A DNA stretch of 64,000 bases from a virus: IMG/VR virus record IMGVR_UViG_3300042923_001771, positions 111,446 through 175,445 of that record; one strand, written 5' to 3'. Positions 40,655-49,425 of this stretch are shown piece by piece. Position 1 is the stretch's first letter; each line of letters begins with the position of its first letter. The notes under the pieces were generated by a model that did not search any database, was not told the DNA's origin, and saw only the letters and a program-made list of their open reading frames with translations. The position numbers and the translations under genes were made by a program.

Positions 40655-42046
40655 ATGAACTGGTTTAATATAATTACAGTATGTTTATGCATTATTTTGC
40701 CAATCTATCATATGGCTACAAGTTTAACTTTTTTGAAAAGAAAGAAAGAGAAAGAGATGGAAATATTATCAAATAAAGGGTTTTCATTGCTAATACCTTG
40801 TTATAACGAAGAATCTATTTTAGAGACAGCTATTAATGGTATTAAGAGACTCAACTACAAAGATATTGAAATTCTATACATTAATGATGGTTCAAAAGAC
40901 AATACTCTTAAAATGCTGAATGATTTTTTAATACTTGAAAAATGTGAAAGAAAGCCAAATGGCTATTTAGAGTCTGAAAGAGTAAATGATTTTTATCAAT
41001 CTTCAATATATCATAATGTGTATGTAATCGATAAAGTTAATGGTGGAAAAGCAGATTCACTTAACGCTGGTACTAACTATGCGTCAAAAGAATATATAAT
41101 AACTTTAGATGCTGACAGCGTTTTGGATGATAGTGCTCTAGGTATTGTTAATGGACATTTACAGAAAAACAATGTTGTTGCTGCGGGTGGAACAGTTCAA
41201 ATACTTCAAGGTAGAGATTTTCAAAATCTAATATCAAAACCATCATTATCGTTAAAACACATTATCAGATTTCAAATATTTGAGTATTTAAGAGGGTTTT
41301 ATGTATATAAATTATCTCTTGCCAAATTAAACGCTTTAGCAATAATATCTGGAGCATTTGGAATATTCAATAAAGAAGTTTTAAATCAAGTTGGCGGTTA
41401 TCGTAAAACAATTGGTGAAGATATTGACATCACTTTGAGATTTCAAGAATACGTGCTAAATAATCCAGACAAGAAAATTGTTTACATACCAGAAGCTATT
41501 TGTTACACAGAATGTCCCGAGAATTGGTTGGACCTTTTTAAGCAGAGAGTTAGATGGCAAAAAGCCTTTATGGATTGTGTTATTAAGTTTAGAGGTTTGT
41601 TTTTCAAAACTTTCCTTAGTAGATCTTTATCTTTCTTTGTTGTAGTTGATTCTCTCTTTGTAGGTATTTTTTCTACATATATGTCTTTCTTATCATTGAT
41701 TGTTGTAGCATTAAAACCATCAATTCAGTCAAAGGAAATTCTTTTAACATATGCTATTATTACTTTAATTTGCAACTTAACATATACTATTGTAGCGTTA
41801 ATTATAGCAAAAAGCTATGGTCTTTCATTCAAGAAAAGCGAAATGCTAAAGATAATAAATACTCTACTTATGGATTTATTTATTTTCCGTTTCATATCTG
41901 TTTTCTTTATTCTTTATGGAAGTATTGCTTATTTTTTCAATAAGCATGATTGGAATAAAGTTGCTAGAACCGGAAGAAACTATCAAATTAAACCCATTAT
42001 AGAAAATATTGATGTGCTTAAAAACACCCATACCAACAATTTGTAA
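40655..42046 (+). CDS. Membrane GT2 processive glycosyltransferase, 463 aa
   Basis: N-terminal membrane helix, then GT2 motifs: SLLIPCYNEES, YINDGSKDNT, a DxD-type LDADSVLDDSA, GED region and QRVRWQKAF (QxxRW). Three C-terminal membrane helices follow. This is the layout of IcaA/hyaluronan-type synthases that extrude a polysaccharide. Own promoter and terminator. The polymer is unknown; it may modify the host surface during infection, for example to block superinfection. Confidence 0.88.
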   Translation: MNWFNIITVCLCIILPIYHMATSLTFLKRKKEKEMEILSNKGFSLLIPCYNEESILETAINGIKRLNYKDIEILYINDGSKDNTLKMLNDFLILEKCERKPNGYLESERVNDFYQSSIYHNVYVIDKVNGGKADSLNAGTNYASKEYIITLDADSVLDDSALGIVNGHLQKNNVVAAGGTVQILQGRDFQNLISKPSLSLKHIIRFQIFEYLRGFYVYKLSLAKLNALAIISGAFGIFNKEVLNQVGGYRKTIGEDIDITLRFQEYVLNNPDKKIVYIPEAICYTECPENWLDLFKQRVRWQKAFMDCVIKFRGLFFKTFLSRSLSFFVVVDSLFVGIFSTYMSFLSLIVVALKPSIQSKEILLTYAIITLICNLTYTIVALIIAKSYGLSFKKSEMLKIINTLLMDLFIFRFISVFFILYGSIAYFFNKHDWNKVARTGRNYQIKPIIENIDVLKNTHTNNL

Positions 42047-42065
42047 AAAATTTTTCTTATGTAAG

Positions 42066-42089
42066 CGAGACTACTAAGTCTCGTTTTTA
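42066..42089 (+). terminator. Intrinsic terminator
   Basis: CGAGACT pairs with AGTCTCG around ACTA, followed by T5. Confidence 0.85.
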
Positions 42090-42195
42090 TTTTTGTCTAA
42101 AAAAGGTAATAAAAGCAAGATATAATTGTATATATAAACGTGAAACAAATACAATCAATTATGTTGATAACATAAATAGAGAGGGAAATGAATCC

Positions 42196-42522
42196 ATGAA
42201 AAACAAAAAGCCAAATTGCGGTAAAGTCCAATACTTTGATTTTACGCCAAAACGCTCAAGAAGAACAATGACGAAAAAACATTCCTCTAATAGACCAGCA
42301 AAGATTTTTAGCATCATGACCTATTGCCAGGTTTGTAAGAAAGAAATTACTAAAAAATATGAAGTAAATGACTTTCACTTATGTGATAAATGCCATAACT
42401 TGACCCCACCTGAAATTTATTTAGAAGTTACAAAAAATGATAAAGAAATACAAAGATATGTGAATTGGGATGCTGACTTAGAACACTTATATTATCATTT
42501 TTGGCTAGATGATACAAAATAA
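42196..42522 (+). CDS. Zinc-ribbon protein, 108 aa
   Basis: CQVCKKEI and CDKCHNL form a CxxC...CxxC zinc site. The N-terminal ~40 residues are basic (KRSRRTMTKKHSSNRPAK). A GAGGG site precedes the ATG. Possibly nucleic-acid binding. Confidence 0.7.
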   Translation: MKNKKPNCGKVQYFDFTPKRSRRTMTKKHSSNRPAKIFSIMTYCQVCKKEITKKYEVNDFHLCDKCHNLTPPEIYLEVTKNDKEIQRYVNWDADLEHLYYHFWLDDTK

Positions 42523-42551
42523 AAAGACAACCTATTTAGGTTGTCTTTTTA
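42520..42551. terminator. Intrinsic terminator
   Basis: AAAAAGACAACC pairs with GGTTGTCTTTTT around TATTTA. Confidence 0.88.
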
Positions 42552-42562
42552 TTTAAAATATG

Positions 42563-42591
42563 TTTACATAATTCCTTTTGGATGATATAAT
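42563..42591 (+). promoter_or_regulatory. SigmaA-type promoter with extended -10
   Basis: TTTACA, 17 bp spacer, TATAAT at 42586-42591. Confidence 0.88.
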
Positions 42592-42627
42592 ATTAATATA
42601 AGGAAGAAACATGAAAGGACGAATAAA

Positions 42628-43686
42628 ATGACTACTAGCACAAAAGAATTAAAAAGAAAATATACAAAACGCAAACCTTTAAAAGAAAGAAAGACTCATG
42701 TCAGATCTTATTCTGAAGATCAAATAGCATTTGTTTTAAATGTTTTTAAAATGAGAAATGAAAAAAAATCAATTGGCTACATAGCTGATAAGCTTGGCAC
42801 TACTCGTCAAAACATAAGTCTTATACTAAATGGTAAGAGTAATAAGGCAATAATAGATAAATATAATTTGACGTTGAGTCCAGAAGTAAAGGGACAACAT
42901 ATTAGTATGGAAAAAACACCTGATGATATTATTTTAACTATATTTGAACTCTATAAGCAAGATGTAAAAATCGAGGAAATAAGCGAATTAATGAATATTA
43001 AATTATTTACATTGCAATCTATACTTACCGGTAAAGCAAAAACAAAACAACTCCAAAGACTTCATATTAAACCATATGAAACATTAGCAAATAAACAATT
43101 TTCAAAAGATGACATAGTTGAAATATTCGCTCTAAAAAAGCAAGGTATGTCACAAGTTAAAATAGCAGAGAAATATAGCACTTGGCAAACAACTATTTCT
43201 TCAATTTTAACTGGAAGAATGTATAATAAAGAAAGAGAAGAACTGGGGTTAGAACCAATAGCACTTAAAAATATGTTTAATGAAGATGATATAAAAAAGA
43301 TCTTTAAGCTACAAAATAAAATGATGACACATGAAGAAATTGCTAAAAAATTTGATTGTAAAGCTGGAACGATATCAGCAGTTTTAAACAAAAAAATATA
43401 TAAGGAAATTTCCGATACGTTTAATTTAAAAGCTATAAAACATTGGCGCGGTCAATACATCAAAAAAAATAAAAAAGCAAAAACAAAAGAAGTAAAACAA
43501 AGATTTAGTAAATTGTTAAGAACACTTTCAGAAGAACAAGTATTAGAGGTATTTAGATTAAGAAGAAAAGAGAAAGTATCTAGAGCTAACGTTGCTAAAA
43601 TGTTTAATCTAGGACCAACAGCAATTGAAAAATTAGAAAATGGTAGAACATATAAAGACATAATAAAAAAGCATAATTTATTGTAA
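42628..43686 (+). CDS. Tandem HTH-repeat protein, 352 aa
   Basis: Five repeats of about 60-70 residues, each with a helix, an HTH-like core and a short closing strand, near 30-90, 95-150, 155-210, 220-270 and 300-350. The recurring cores are IADKLGTTRQNISLILNGKS, IAEKYSTWQTTISSILTG, IAKKFDCKAGTISAVLNK, and VAKMFNLGPTAIEKLENG. The basic N-terminus is KRKYTKRKPLKERK. No nuclease or other catalytic motif. It could bind a long DNA site as an array; function unknown. Confidence 0.75.
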   Translation: MTTSTKELKRKYTKRKPLKERKTHVRSYSEDQIAFVLNVFKMRNEKKSIGYIADKLGTTRQNISLILNGKSNKAIIDKYNLTLSPEVKGQHISMEKTPDDIILTIFELYKQDVKIEEISELMNIKLFTLQSILTGKAKTKQLQRLHIKPYETLANKQFSKDDIVEIFALKKQGMSQVKIAEKYSTWQTTISSILTGRMYNKEREELGLEPIALKNMFNEDDIKKIFKLQNKMMTHEEIAKKFDCKAGTISAVLNKKIYKEISDTFNLKAIKHWRGQYIKKNKKAKTKEVKQRFSKLLRTLSEEQVLEVFRLRRKEKVSRANVAKMFNLGPTAIEKLENGRTYKDIIKKHNLL

Positions 43687-43694
43687 TGTTTCTT

Positions 43695-43722
43695 TAAAAA
43701 CCTCCATAATGGAGGTTTTTTT
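43695..43722. terminator. Intrinsic terminator
   Basis: AAAAACCTCC pairs with GGAGGTTTTT around ATAAT, with T7. Confidence 0.88.
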
Positions 43723-43777
43723 ATTTTAAAATTTTCCATTAGTTTTATTAGATTAATAATAAAAGGAGTTGAATAAA

Positions 43778-44182
43778 ATGGCTTTAGAGATTAGTTCTGA
43801 TTGGCAAGAAATAGCAGATGCAATTATTCAAAAATATCCTATAGCAATGGGACATATAGAAATTGATAAGGTTTTGTTTTTGAACGAAACTGAAAAGACA
43901 CCTAAGATGAAATATGCTGATACAAGAAATGTTGCATATCCATTCAATTTCATCACAGACTATAAATATATCATTATATTTTATGCAAACAATATTCAAG
44001 CAATGACAGAAGCACAAAAGCACATGCTTTGCTTTCATGAATTACTGCATATTGATGAAACATTTGAAAAACTTAGAAAACACAATATCGAAGACTTTAG
44101 AGAGTTAGTCAGTACTTATGGAATCAACTGGGATATTGATCCCAATCTAATAGATATATTGTCAGATGAAGCAGAAGAATAA
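43778..44182 (+). CDS. Putative phage metallopeptidase (HExxH-type), 134 aa
   Basis: The active-site helix CFHELLHIDETF matches HExxH, with a downstream KHNIEDF likely providing a third ligand and the ending STYGINWD typical of the phage metallopeptidase family. The ATG at 43778 follows AAAGGAG. Upstream of the ART-like gene on the opposite strand, separated by a bidirectional terminator. Confidence 0.8.
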   Translation: MALEISSDWQEIADAIIQKYPIAMGHIEIDKVLFLNETEKTPKMKYADTRNVAYPFNFITDYKYIIIFYANNIQAMTEAQKHMLCFHELLHIDETFEKLRKHNIEDFRELVSTYGINWDIDPNLIDILSDEAEE

Positions 44183-44219
44183 AAAAGAAAGTAGTCTTAA
44201 TTGACTACTTTCTTTTTTA
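44180..44219. terminator. Bidirectional intrinsic terminator
   Basis: A 16 bp stem (AAAAAAGAAAGTAGTC pairs with its complement) around TTAATT serves both convergent genes. Confidence 0.92.
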
Positions 44220-45174
44220 CTAATCTTTTTGCTGTTTGTTGTTGACCAGAATTATTTTGTTGCTCAGTATTGTATTGCATCTCTAAGTCGGAAAAAGGTA
44301 TTTCATCAGCACTGTCAAATAAACATAAAATACTGCTATTAAAGACAGTTTTAATATTCTCAATAGTGTTTGGATATTGAGAAAAATAATCCATAAGTTT
44401 ATTTACCGTAGTATCGTAAATGCTTAATTCATTACTTTCAGCATTATAATTAATGTCTATTCCTGAAGGACTTATAACATGCATGAACTTTACCACTATG
44501 CTAACATCTCCATTAGTGATTGAACCCCTATTTGAGTAAATTGGAGCACCGTACTCGCCACAAATATTAGCATAATTTGCAATGGACTGATTAATAATTA
44601 ACCCAGTACTATCAAATATGTAACCCGCATATTTTAATTTATTGTAAAAATCTTCATGAGTAGATTTCTTTGGTTTTTCTTTGATGTAAGCGTCCTCTTC
44701 TTTTTCAAATAAGCTTTTCTTTTCTGCGTATACTTGTTCAGCTTTGTCAATAGTTGTTTCTGTAACTTCTTTCATAGTGTAAGGGTTATACAAATAAACT
44801 TTTTTAATATAATCTGTCGTTACAATACCTAAAAGTTTAACTTGATCGTTATGATTAGAGCTATCTTGCCAAGTTTTAGCAAAAGGAGCATCGTTGTCGT
44901 CTGGTTGTAATGCATCTTCTGATACGTCAACCTCTAAAACGACTTTTGGACCTTCTCCTTTAGCCCAATTTGCATAAGTTTTAGCTCTATCAATTGTTGT
45001 AGCTAGAAAAGTAAATCCATCAAATAATATTGGGTCCGCGCCTGCAGGTCCAGCACCATTATTTTTTTGCTCGTTCGGATAGATGCCTCCCATTTGTATG
45101 ATTCCAAGTAAACCCTCATAACTTGTACCATGATACAAGGTTTTTCCAAATGCTTTCTTAATCAATCTTTTCAA
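44197..45174 (-). CDS. ADP-ribosyltransferase-like protein with KRLIKKA and C-terminal tags, 325 aa
   Basis: A TTG at 45174 (minus) follows GGAGG (an in-frame ATG 15 bp upstream overlaps that site) and gives MKRLIKKAFGKTLYHGTSYE. The order LYHGTS, GIIQMGGI, FTFLATTIDRAKTYA, VVLEVDV and GIVTTDYIKKVYLY matches ART-fold enzymes that begin with LYHGT and end in an I..V strand. The C-terminus, after a Gln-rich linker, ends TAKRLVKKKVVN. The T4 Alt protein, an injected ART, is the precedent for a packaged enzyme of this kind. Target unknown. Confidence 0.7.
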   Translation of the reverse strand: MKRLIKKAFGKTLYHGTSYEGLLGIIQMGGIYPNEQKNNGAGPAGADPILFDGFTFLATTIDRAKTYANWAKGEGPKVVLEVDVSEDALQPDDNDAPFAKTWQDSSNHNDQVKLLGIVTTDYIKKVYLYNPYTMKEVTETTIDKAEQVYAEKKSLFEKEEDAYIKEKPKKSTHEDFYNKLKYAGYIFDSTGLIINQSIANYANICGEYGAPIYSNRGSITNGDVSIVVKFMHVISPSGIDINYNAESNELSIYDTTVNKLMDYFSQYPNTIENIKTVFNSSILCLFDSADEIPFSDLEMQYNTEQQNNSGQQQTAKRLVKKKVVN

Positions 45175-45258
45175 AGTTTTTACCTCCATGATTTGACTTT
45201 ATTAGAGAATAAATAAACATGGACAAAATAAAATACTTGTTAAATTTTTAAATTTCAG

Positions 45259-45287
45259 TTTACAAAATAAAGAAAGTATGATATAAT
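45259..45287 (+). promoter_or_regulatory. SigmaA-type promoter with extended -10
   Basis: TTTACA, 17 bp spacer ending TGA, TATAAT at 45282-45287. Confidence 0.88.
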
Positions 45288-45338
45288 TAATATGTACCTA
45301 AAAAAAATCCGTTCCTATTATATAAGGAGGTTTTAACA

Positions 45339-45782
45339 ATGTGGCTTGGACTGCTCGGAGTGTCATTGGTGTTAATGACTATTGGTTTATTAATGATATT
45401 TCTTACTGTATTTAAAGCATATTTAAAGTTTGTATTTAGAGGATTAAAAAAATGGATAGAAGCAATATCATTCTATTTCTTTTATTTATTCGATAAAAAA
45501 TTTGTTGTCGATAAAGGCAAATCTGTTCCTTACAAGGATGAAATTCAAATAAGAATTGAAGCAGAAGAAGTTAGAAAACAAACATTATATGCAGATAGAA
45601 GTGCCAAAGAATTTCTTGGCGCAGTTAATTTCGTTGAAAGTTTAAAGGTAAAATACCCTATGGCTGATGAGTACTTATTTCACAATATGACAGAAAATGT
45701 ACTAAATGCTAAAAACATAAATATCTTTAAAGAACTTGAAGAAACAGTAAAACACAGTCATAACACAAACAAGGCAAATTAA
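45339..45782 (+). CDS. Membrane protein, 147 aa
   Basis: Long hydrophobic N-terminus (WLGLLGVSLVLMTIGLLMIF, on to ~35) and then a charged cytoplasmic-looking part. AAGGAGG precedes the ATG. Not recognised; monocistronic with own promoter and terminator. Confidence 0.65.
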   Translation: MWLGLLGVSLVLMTIGLLMIFLTVFKAYLKFVFRGLKKWIEAISFYFFYLFDKKFVVDKGKSVPYKDEIQIRIEAEEVRKQTLYADRSAKEFLGAVNFVESLKVKYPMADEYLFHNMTENVLNAKNINIFKELEETVKHSHNTNKAN

Positions 45783-45807
45783 AATTGCATACAGGAATAC
45801 ATAAGAT

Positions 45808-45837
45808 AAGCTTATCAAAATAGGTAAGCTTTTTATT
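45808..45837 (+). terminator. Intrinsic terminator
   Basis: AGCTTATC pairs with GGTAAGCT (one G-T) around AAAATA, followed by T5. Confidence 0.7.
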
Positions 45838-45854
45838 ATGTAGATAAAAAACAG

Positions 45855-45883
45855 TTTACATTGTTAAGAAAATATGATATAAT
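45855..45883 (+). promoter_or_regulatory. SigmaA-type promoter with extended -10
   Basis: TTTACA, 17 bp spacer ending TGA, TATAAT at 45878-45883. Drives ligA and possibly the CoaB/CoaC genes. Confidence 0.88.
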
Positions 45884-45916
45884 AATAATATAAGGTAATC
45901 AAGGAGGAAGAATAAA

Positions 45917-47950
45917 ATGTCAAAGGCAATTAAATTAAAGATGGACAAATTGGTTGACACAATTCAACTACACAATCACAAATATTTCGTTGAAAACAAT
46001 CCAGAACTTCCTGATTTAGTATTTGATCAATTAGTAAAGCAACTACAATATTTAGAAGAAAAATATCCTGAGTACGCAAATGGACAAAGTCCAACTAAGT
46101 TTGTTGGTGAACGTTCTGACATTAATACCTTTGAGCAAGTTAAACACAAACGCCCTATGCTTTCACTTTCCAAAGCGATGAATATGGATGAACTTAAAGA
46201 ATTCTTATACAAACTTATTGCATCTGGTGTTCGCGACTTCACACTTGAACCTAAAATTGATGGATTGGCATTGTCCTTGTATTATGAAACAGGTACACTT
46301 GTAAGGGCAGTTACAAGGGGAGATGGAACAACAGGTGATGATGTTACTAAAACAGCGTTATGTATCAACGACATCCCTAAGAAATTATCATTTAGCTTCA
46401 CTGGAGAAGTTCGTGGAGAGGCATATTTAAAGAAATCAGTCTTAGAGACTTTCAATAAGACTCGCGAATTACTTGGTCTTAAGAAATATAAAAATGTACG
46501 TAATACAGCATCTGGCTTAATGAAACGTAAAGAAGTAACTGAAGAAAACTACATCTTGAGCTTCTTTGCTTACAGTATTTTTGATGACAAGAGAGAGTTC
46601 TTCACATATGAAGAATCAATTATGTCATTGAAAGATATGGGTTTCCCAACAACGTTATTTACTAGAGATAACGTCAAGCATTTATTAATTTCTCATGCTA
46701 TTACAATTAATGATTTTAGCAACATGCAACTCGAAAACATGTATGAAATTGATGCAGCGCTTGAAAAAATTGTCAATGACTGGACTGAAATTAGAGATGA
46801 ATTAGATTATGATATTGATGGTCTAGTTTTGAAAGTAAACGATACTAATGAACAGCAAACTCTTGGTATGGACGACCATTCTCCAAATTGGGCTACAGCT
46901 TATAAGTTCCCAGCAACTGAAAAAGTAACAACTCTTCTTGGAGTAGAATGGACAATGGGCAATAAGGGTAACATTACTCCTTGTGCTATCATTGAGCCAG
47001 TAGAGATTGGTGGCACCGATGTTGTTGGTCCTACATTGCATAATGTCGATGAATTGAAAAAGCTAGGAGTTATGATTGGCGATCAAATCGTTGTATCTCG
47101 TCGCGGAGACGTTATTCCTAAAGTAGAAAGAGCATTACCAGAGTTGAGAACTGGAGATGAAACTCCAATTGAAATTCCAACTCATTGCCCAGCATGCGGA
47201 GCACCAACAGTTGTTAAAAGTGCTTTCATGGAATGTTCTGCTGGATTTAATTGTTCTTACATGGAATTTGCTAGAGTACAGAATTTTGTTCACTCGGTAG
47301 AAATCGACGAACTTGGTCAAGTTCTAATTGAAAAAATGCTTGAAGCAGAAATTATTGAAGATTTTGCAGACCTATACGATGTAAAATCTGAGCAAATCGA
47401 AACACTTGAAAGAATGGGCAAACGTTCTGCAGAGAAAGCAGTTAAGAACATTCAAGCTACTAGAAGTGTAGATTTGCACAAGGTAATTGCTGGCCTTACA
47501 ATTGATGGCGTAGGTTCAAGTACAGCGAAAGACTTAGCAAATAAATTCCAAGGTTGGGAAGCATTCCTTTATGCCACAGAAGAACAACTTCGTTCCATTG
47601 ATGGTATTGGGCCAATAGTAGCTAAAAATATCGTTGAATGGTGTCAAAACCCAGTCAATCAAAATCTGATTGGCAAACTCATTGATAGAGAAATTGGCAA
47701 ATATGAAGTATTTGTACCATCTTCTGGTAAGTTGAATGGTAAAGTATTTGCAACTAGTGGTACTCTAACTATTGGTCGCAAGGAACTTGAAAAAACTATC
47801 CTTGATAATGGTGGAGAGTTCACAAGTATTAAAAAAGGTGTTACTCACTTTATTGCTGGTGAAGGTTGCGTTGAAGCTAAAAAGGACAAGGCAGCAAAGC
47901 TTGGAGCAAAAGTAATTTCTGGACAAGACTTCTTTGAAATGGTAAAGTAA
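45917..47950 (+). CDS. ligA: NAD-dependent DNA ligase LigA
   Basis: Full-length (677 aa; E. coli 671). N-terminal NAD-binding Ia domain, then the adenylation lysine in EPKIDG (Lys113), RGDGTTGDDVT, the C4 zinc finger (CPACG ... ECSAGFNC), helix-hairpin-helix repeats (AGLTIDGVGSSTAKDLANKF, IDGIGPIVAKNI) and a C-terminal BRCT domain (KVFATSGTL). It seals nicks using NAD. An AAGGAGGAAG site precedes the ATG. Unlike the ATP-dependent ligases common in phages, it is the bacterial type. Confidence 0.96.
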   Translation: MSKAIKLKMDKLVDTIQLHNHKYFVENNPELPDLVFDQLVKQLQYLEEKYPEYANGQSPTKFVGERSDINTFEQVKHKRPMLSLSKAMNMDELKEFLYKLIASGVRDFTLEPKIDGLALSLYYETGTLVRAVTRGDGTTGDDVTKTALCINDIPKKLSFSFTGEVRGEAYLKKSVLETFNKTRELLGLKKYKNVRNTASGLMKRKEVTEENYILSFFAYSIFDDKREFFTYEESIMSLKDMGFPTTLFTRDNVKHLLISHAITINDFSNMQLENMYEIDAALEKIVNDWTEIRDELDYDIDGLVLKVNDTNEQQTLGMDDHSPNWATAYKFPATEKVTTLLGVEWTMGNKGNITPCAIIEPVEIGGTDVVGPTLHNVDELKKLGVMIGDQIVVSRRGDVIPKVERALPELRTGDETPIEIPTHCPACGAPTVVKSAFMECSAGFNCSYMEFARVQNFVHSVEIDELGQVLIEKMLEAEIIEDFADLYDVKSEQIETLERMGKRSAEKAVKNIQATRSVDLHKVIAGLTIDGVGSSTAKDLANKFQGWEAFLYATEEQLRSIDGIGPIVAKNIVEWCQNPVNQNLIGKLIDREIGKYEVFVPSSGKLNGKVFATSGTLTIGRKELEKTILDNGGEFTSIKKGVTHFIAGEGCVEAKKDKAAKLGAKVISGQDFFEMVK

Positions 47951-47959
47951 ATATTTATC

Positions 47960-47980
47960 AGGCTGCTTCGGCAGCCTTTC
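47960..47980 (+). terminator. GC-rich UUCG tetraloop hairpin after ligA
   Basis: AGGCTGC pairs with GCAGCCT around TTCG. It has a very weak T-tail, so it could be a weak terminator or an mRNA-stabilising hairpin between ligA and the CoaB-like gene. Confidence 0.5.
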
Positions 47981-48010
47981 ATACATACTAAAATTAGGAG
48001 ATGATTTAGA

Positions 48011-48784
48011 ATGAATATTCTTATTACTGCTGGTGGAACAAAAGAAGCTATTGACAAAGTACGTCATATCACGAATATGTCTAGCGGGTCTCTTGGACGT
48101 GAGATTGCTGCATACGCAACCACTAAAGAATCAATTAAAGAAATTCATTTCGTTGGTCCAAAAGAAGCATTCCCAAAAGTTAAGTTTGGTGATATGCAAG
48201 CTGTTGATAAATATGTTGGATATGTTGTTGATTCTGTCGAAGACCTTTCAAGTACGCTTGAAAAAATTCTTACTACAAAAAAGATCGATGTAGTCATTCA
48301 CTCTATGGCAGTAAGCGACTACACTGTTGATTATGTATGCAATTTAGAAGACATGGTGAACGGCATATTTGAGTATATGAGTGTTGATACTGAGTGTTGT
48401 CCTGCAGATGTAATTGATTACATAAAAAAGGGAGAATTTAGAATTGATACAAATTCTAAAATGTCTTCAAAAAGTGAAGATCCTATTATTAAATTGACAC
48501 CTACGCAAAAAGTAATTGGTAATATCAAGAAATGGGCTCCAGATACAGTGCTTGTAGGGTTTAAACTTTTGGAAAATGTATCTGATGATGAATTAATTAA
48601 GGTAGCTCGTCAACAAATGCATAAAAATAAATGTGACTTTGTTTGGGCAAATGATATTAAACGTATTAGAGAGACCGGTCACCAAGGGTTATTGATTGAA
48701 AATGACGGCGTGACTTGTTTCCATGGTAAAGAGTCAATTGCTAAAGGTATCATCGATGCAGTTATACATTATGTTAAGGAGTAA
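48011..48784 (+). CDS. CoaB-like phosphopantothenate-cysteine ligase domain protein, 257 aa
   Basis: Starts with the CoaB signature NILITAGGTKEAIDKVRHI then TNMSSGSLGREIA, followed by MAVSDYTVD, KMSSKSED, KLTPTQKVIGNIKKW (K..PK.i..I pattern), VGFKLLE and CDFVWANDI. These are the conserved blocks of the C-terminal half of Dfp/CoaBC. It would make 4'-phospho-N-pantothenoylcysteine from phosphopantothenate and cysteine for coenzyme A synthesis. It is separate and precedes the CoaC-like gene by 6 bp, the reverse of the usual CoaC-CoaB fusion order. Confidence 0.88.
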   Translation: MNILITAGGTKEAIDKVRHITNMSSGSLGREIAAYATTKESIKEIHFVGPKEAFPKVKFGDMQAVDKYVGYVVDSVEDLSSTLEKILTTKKIDVVIHSMAVSDYTVDYVCNLEDMVNGIFEYMSVDTECCPADVIDYIKKGEFRIDTNSKMSSKSEDPIIKLTPTQKVIGNIKKWAPDTVLVGFKLLENVSDDELIKVARQQMHKNKCDFVWANDIKRIRETGHQGLLIENDGVTCFHGKESIAKGIIDAVIHYVKE

Positions 48785-48790
48785 CTTAAT

Positions 48791-49378
48791 ATGAGAGCAC
48801 CTAATGGAGAAACAATTAACCAATTCATGAATAAAACATTTGTTGTTGGTATTACTGGTGGAATTGCATCGTATAAAGCTATTGGCTTATGTAGTTATCT
48901 TAAGCAACAAGGCGCTAGCGTATTTCCCGTTATGACACGTGGAGCAGCAAAAATGATCCAACCAGCTTCAGTTAGAGGTGTTGTAGGTAGAGACCCTCTA
49001 ATTGAAGTTTGGGAAGAGCCAATTCCAAATGCAATTGCTCATATCTATTTAGCTGAACAAGCTCATGCGATTATTGTGGCTCCAGCAACAGCTCATACAA
49101 TTGCTAAACACCATGCTGGGTTGGCAGATGATATGCTAACTAATATTCTTTTAGCGACAGAGAATAAAGAGAAAATACTTTTCTGCCCAGCAATGAACGT
49201 TCATATGTGGCAACACCCCGCAACACAAAGAAATGTAAATGAAATGAAGAGTTGGGGTATTCAATTTCTTGAGCCAACTTCCGGTAATCTTGCTTGTGGA
49301 GTAAATGATGTTGGTAGGCTCCCAGAAACTCCAGAAATTGTTGCAAAGATTAAGGAAATGACAGCATACAAAGCTTAA
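48791..49378 (+). CDS. CoaC-like flavoprotein decarboxylase, 195 aa
   Basis: HFCD-family flavoprotein. VGITGGIASYKAIGL (FMN-binding), AIAHIYLAEQAHAIIVAPAT with the catalytic His, NVHM after CPAMN (PAMNxxM), and LACGVNDVGRLPE with the flap Cys are all present. These match CoaC (phosphopantothenoylcysteine decarboxylase) rather than UbiX. An AAGGAG site precedes the ATG. It follows the CoaB-like gene; together they cover two steps of coenzyme A synthesis. Confidence 0.9.
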   Translation: MRAPNGETINQFMNKTFVVGITGGIASYKAIGLCSYLKQQGASVFPVMTRGAAKMIQPASVRGVVGRDPLIEVWEEPIPNAIAHIYLAEQAHAIIVAPATAHTIAKHHAGLADDMLTNILLATENKEKILFCPAMNVHMWQHPATQRNVNEMKSWGIQFLEPTSGNLACGVNDVGRLPETPEIVAKIKEMTAYKA

Positions 49379-49387
49379 ATAAGTTTA

Positions 49388-49425
49388 AAAATATCAGCTA
49401 TTTTAAAATAGCTGATATTTTTTTG
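49388..49425. terminator. Intrinsic terminator, possibly bidirectional
   Basis: AAATATCAGCTATTTT pairs with AAAATAGCTGATATTT with T8. Confidence 0.92.
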
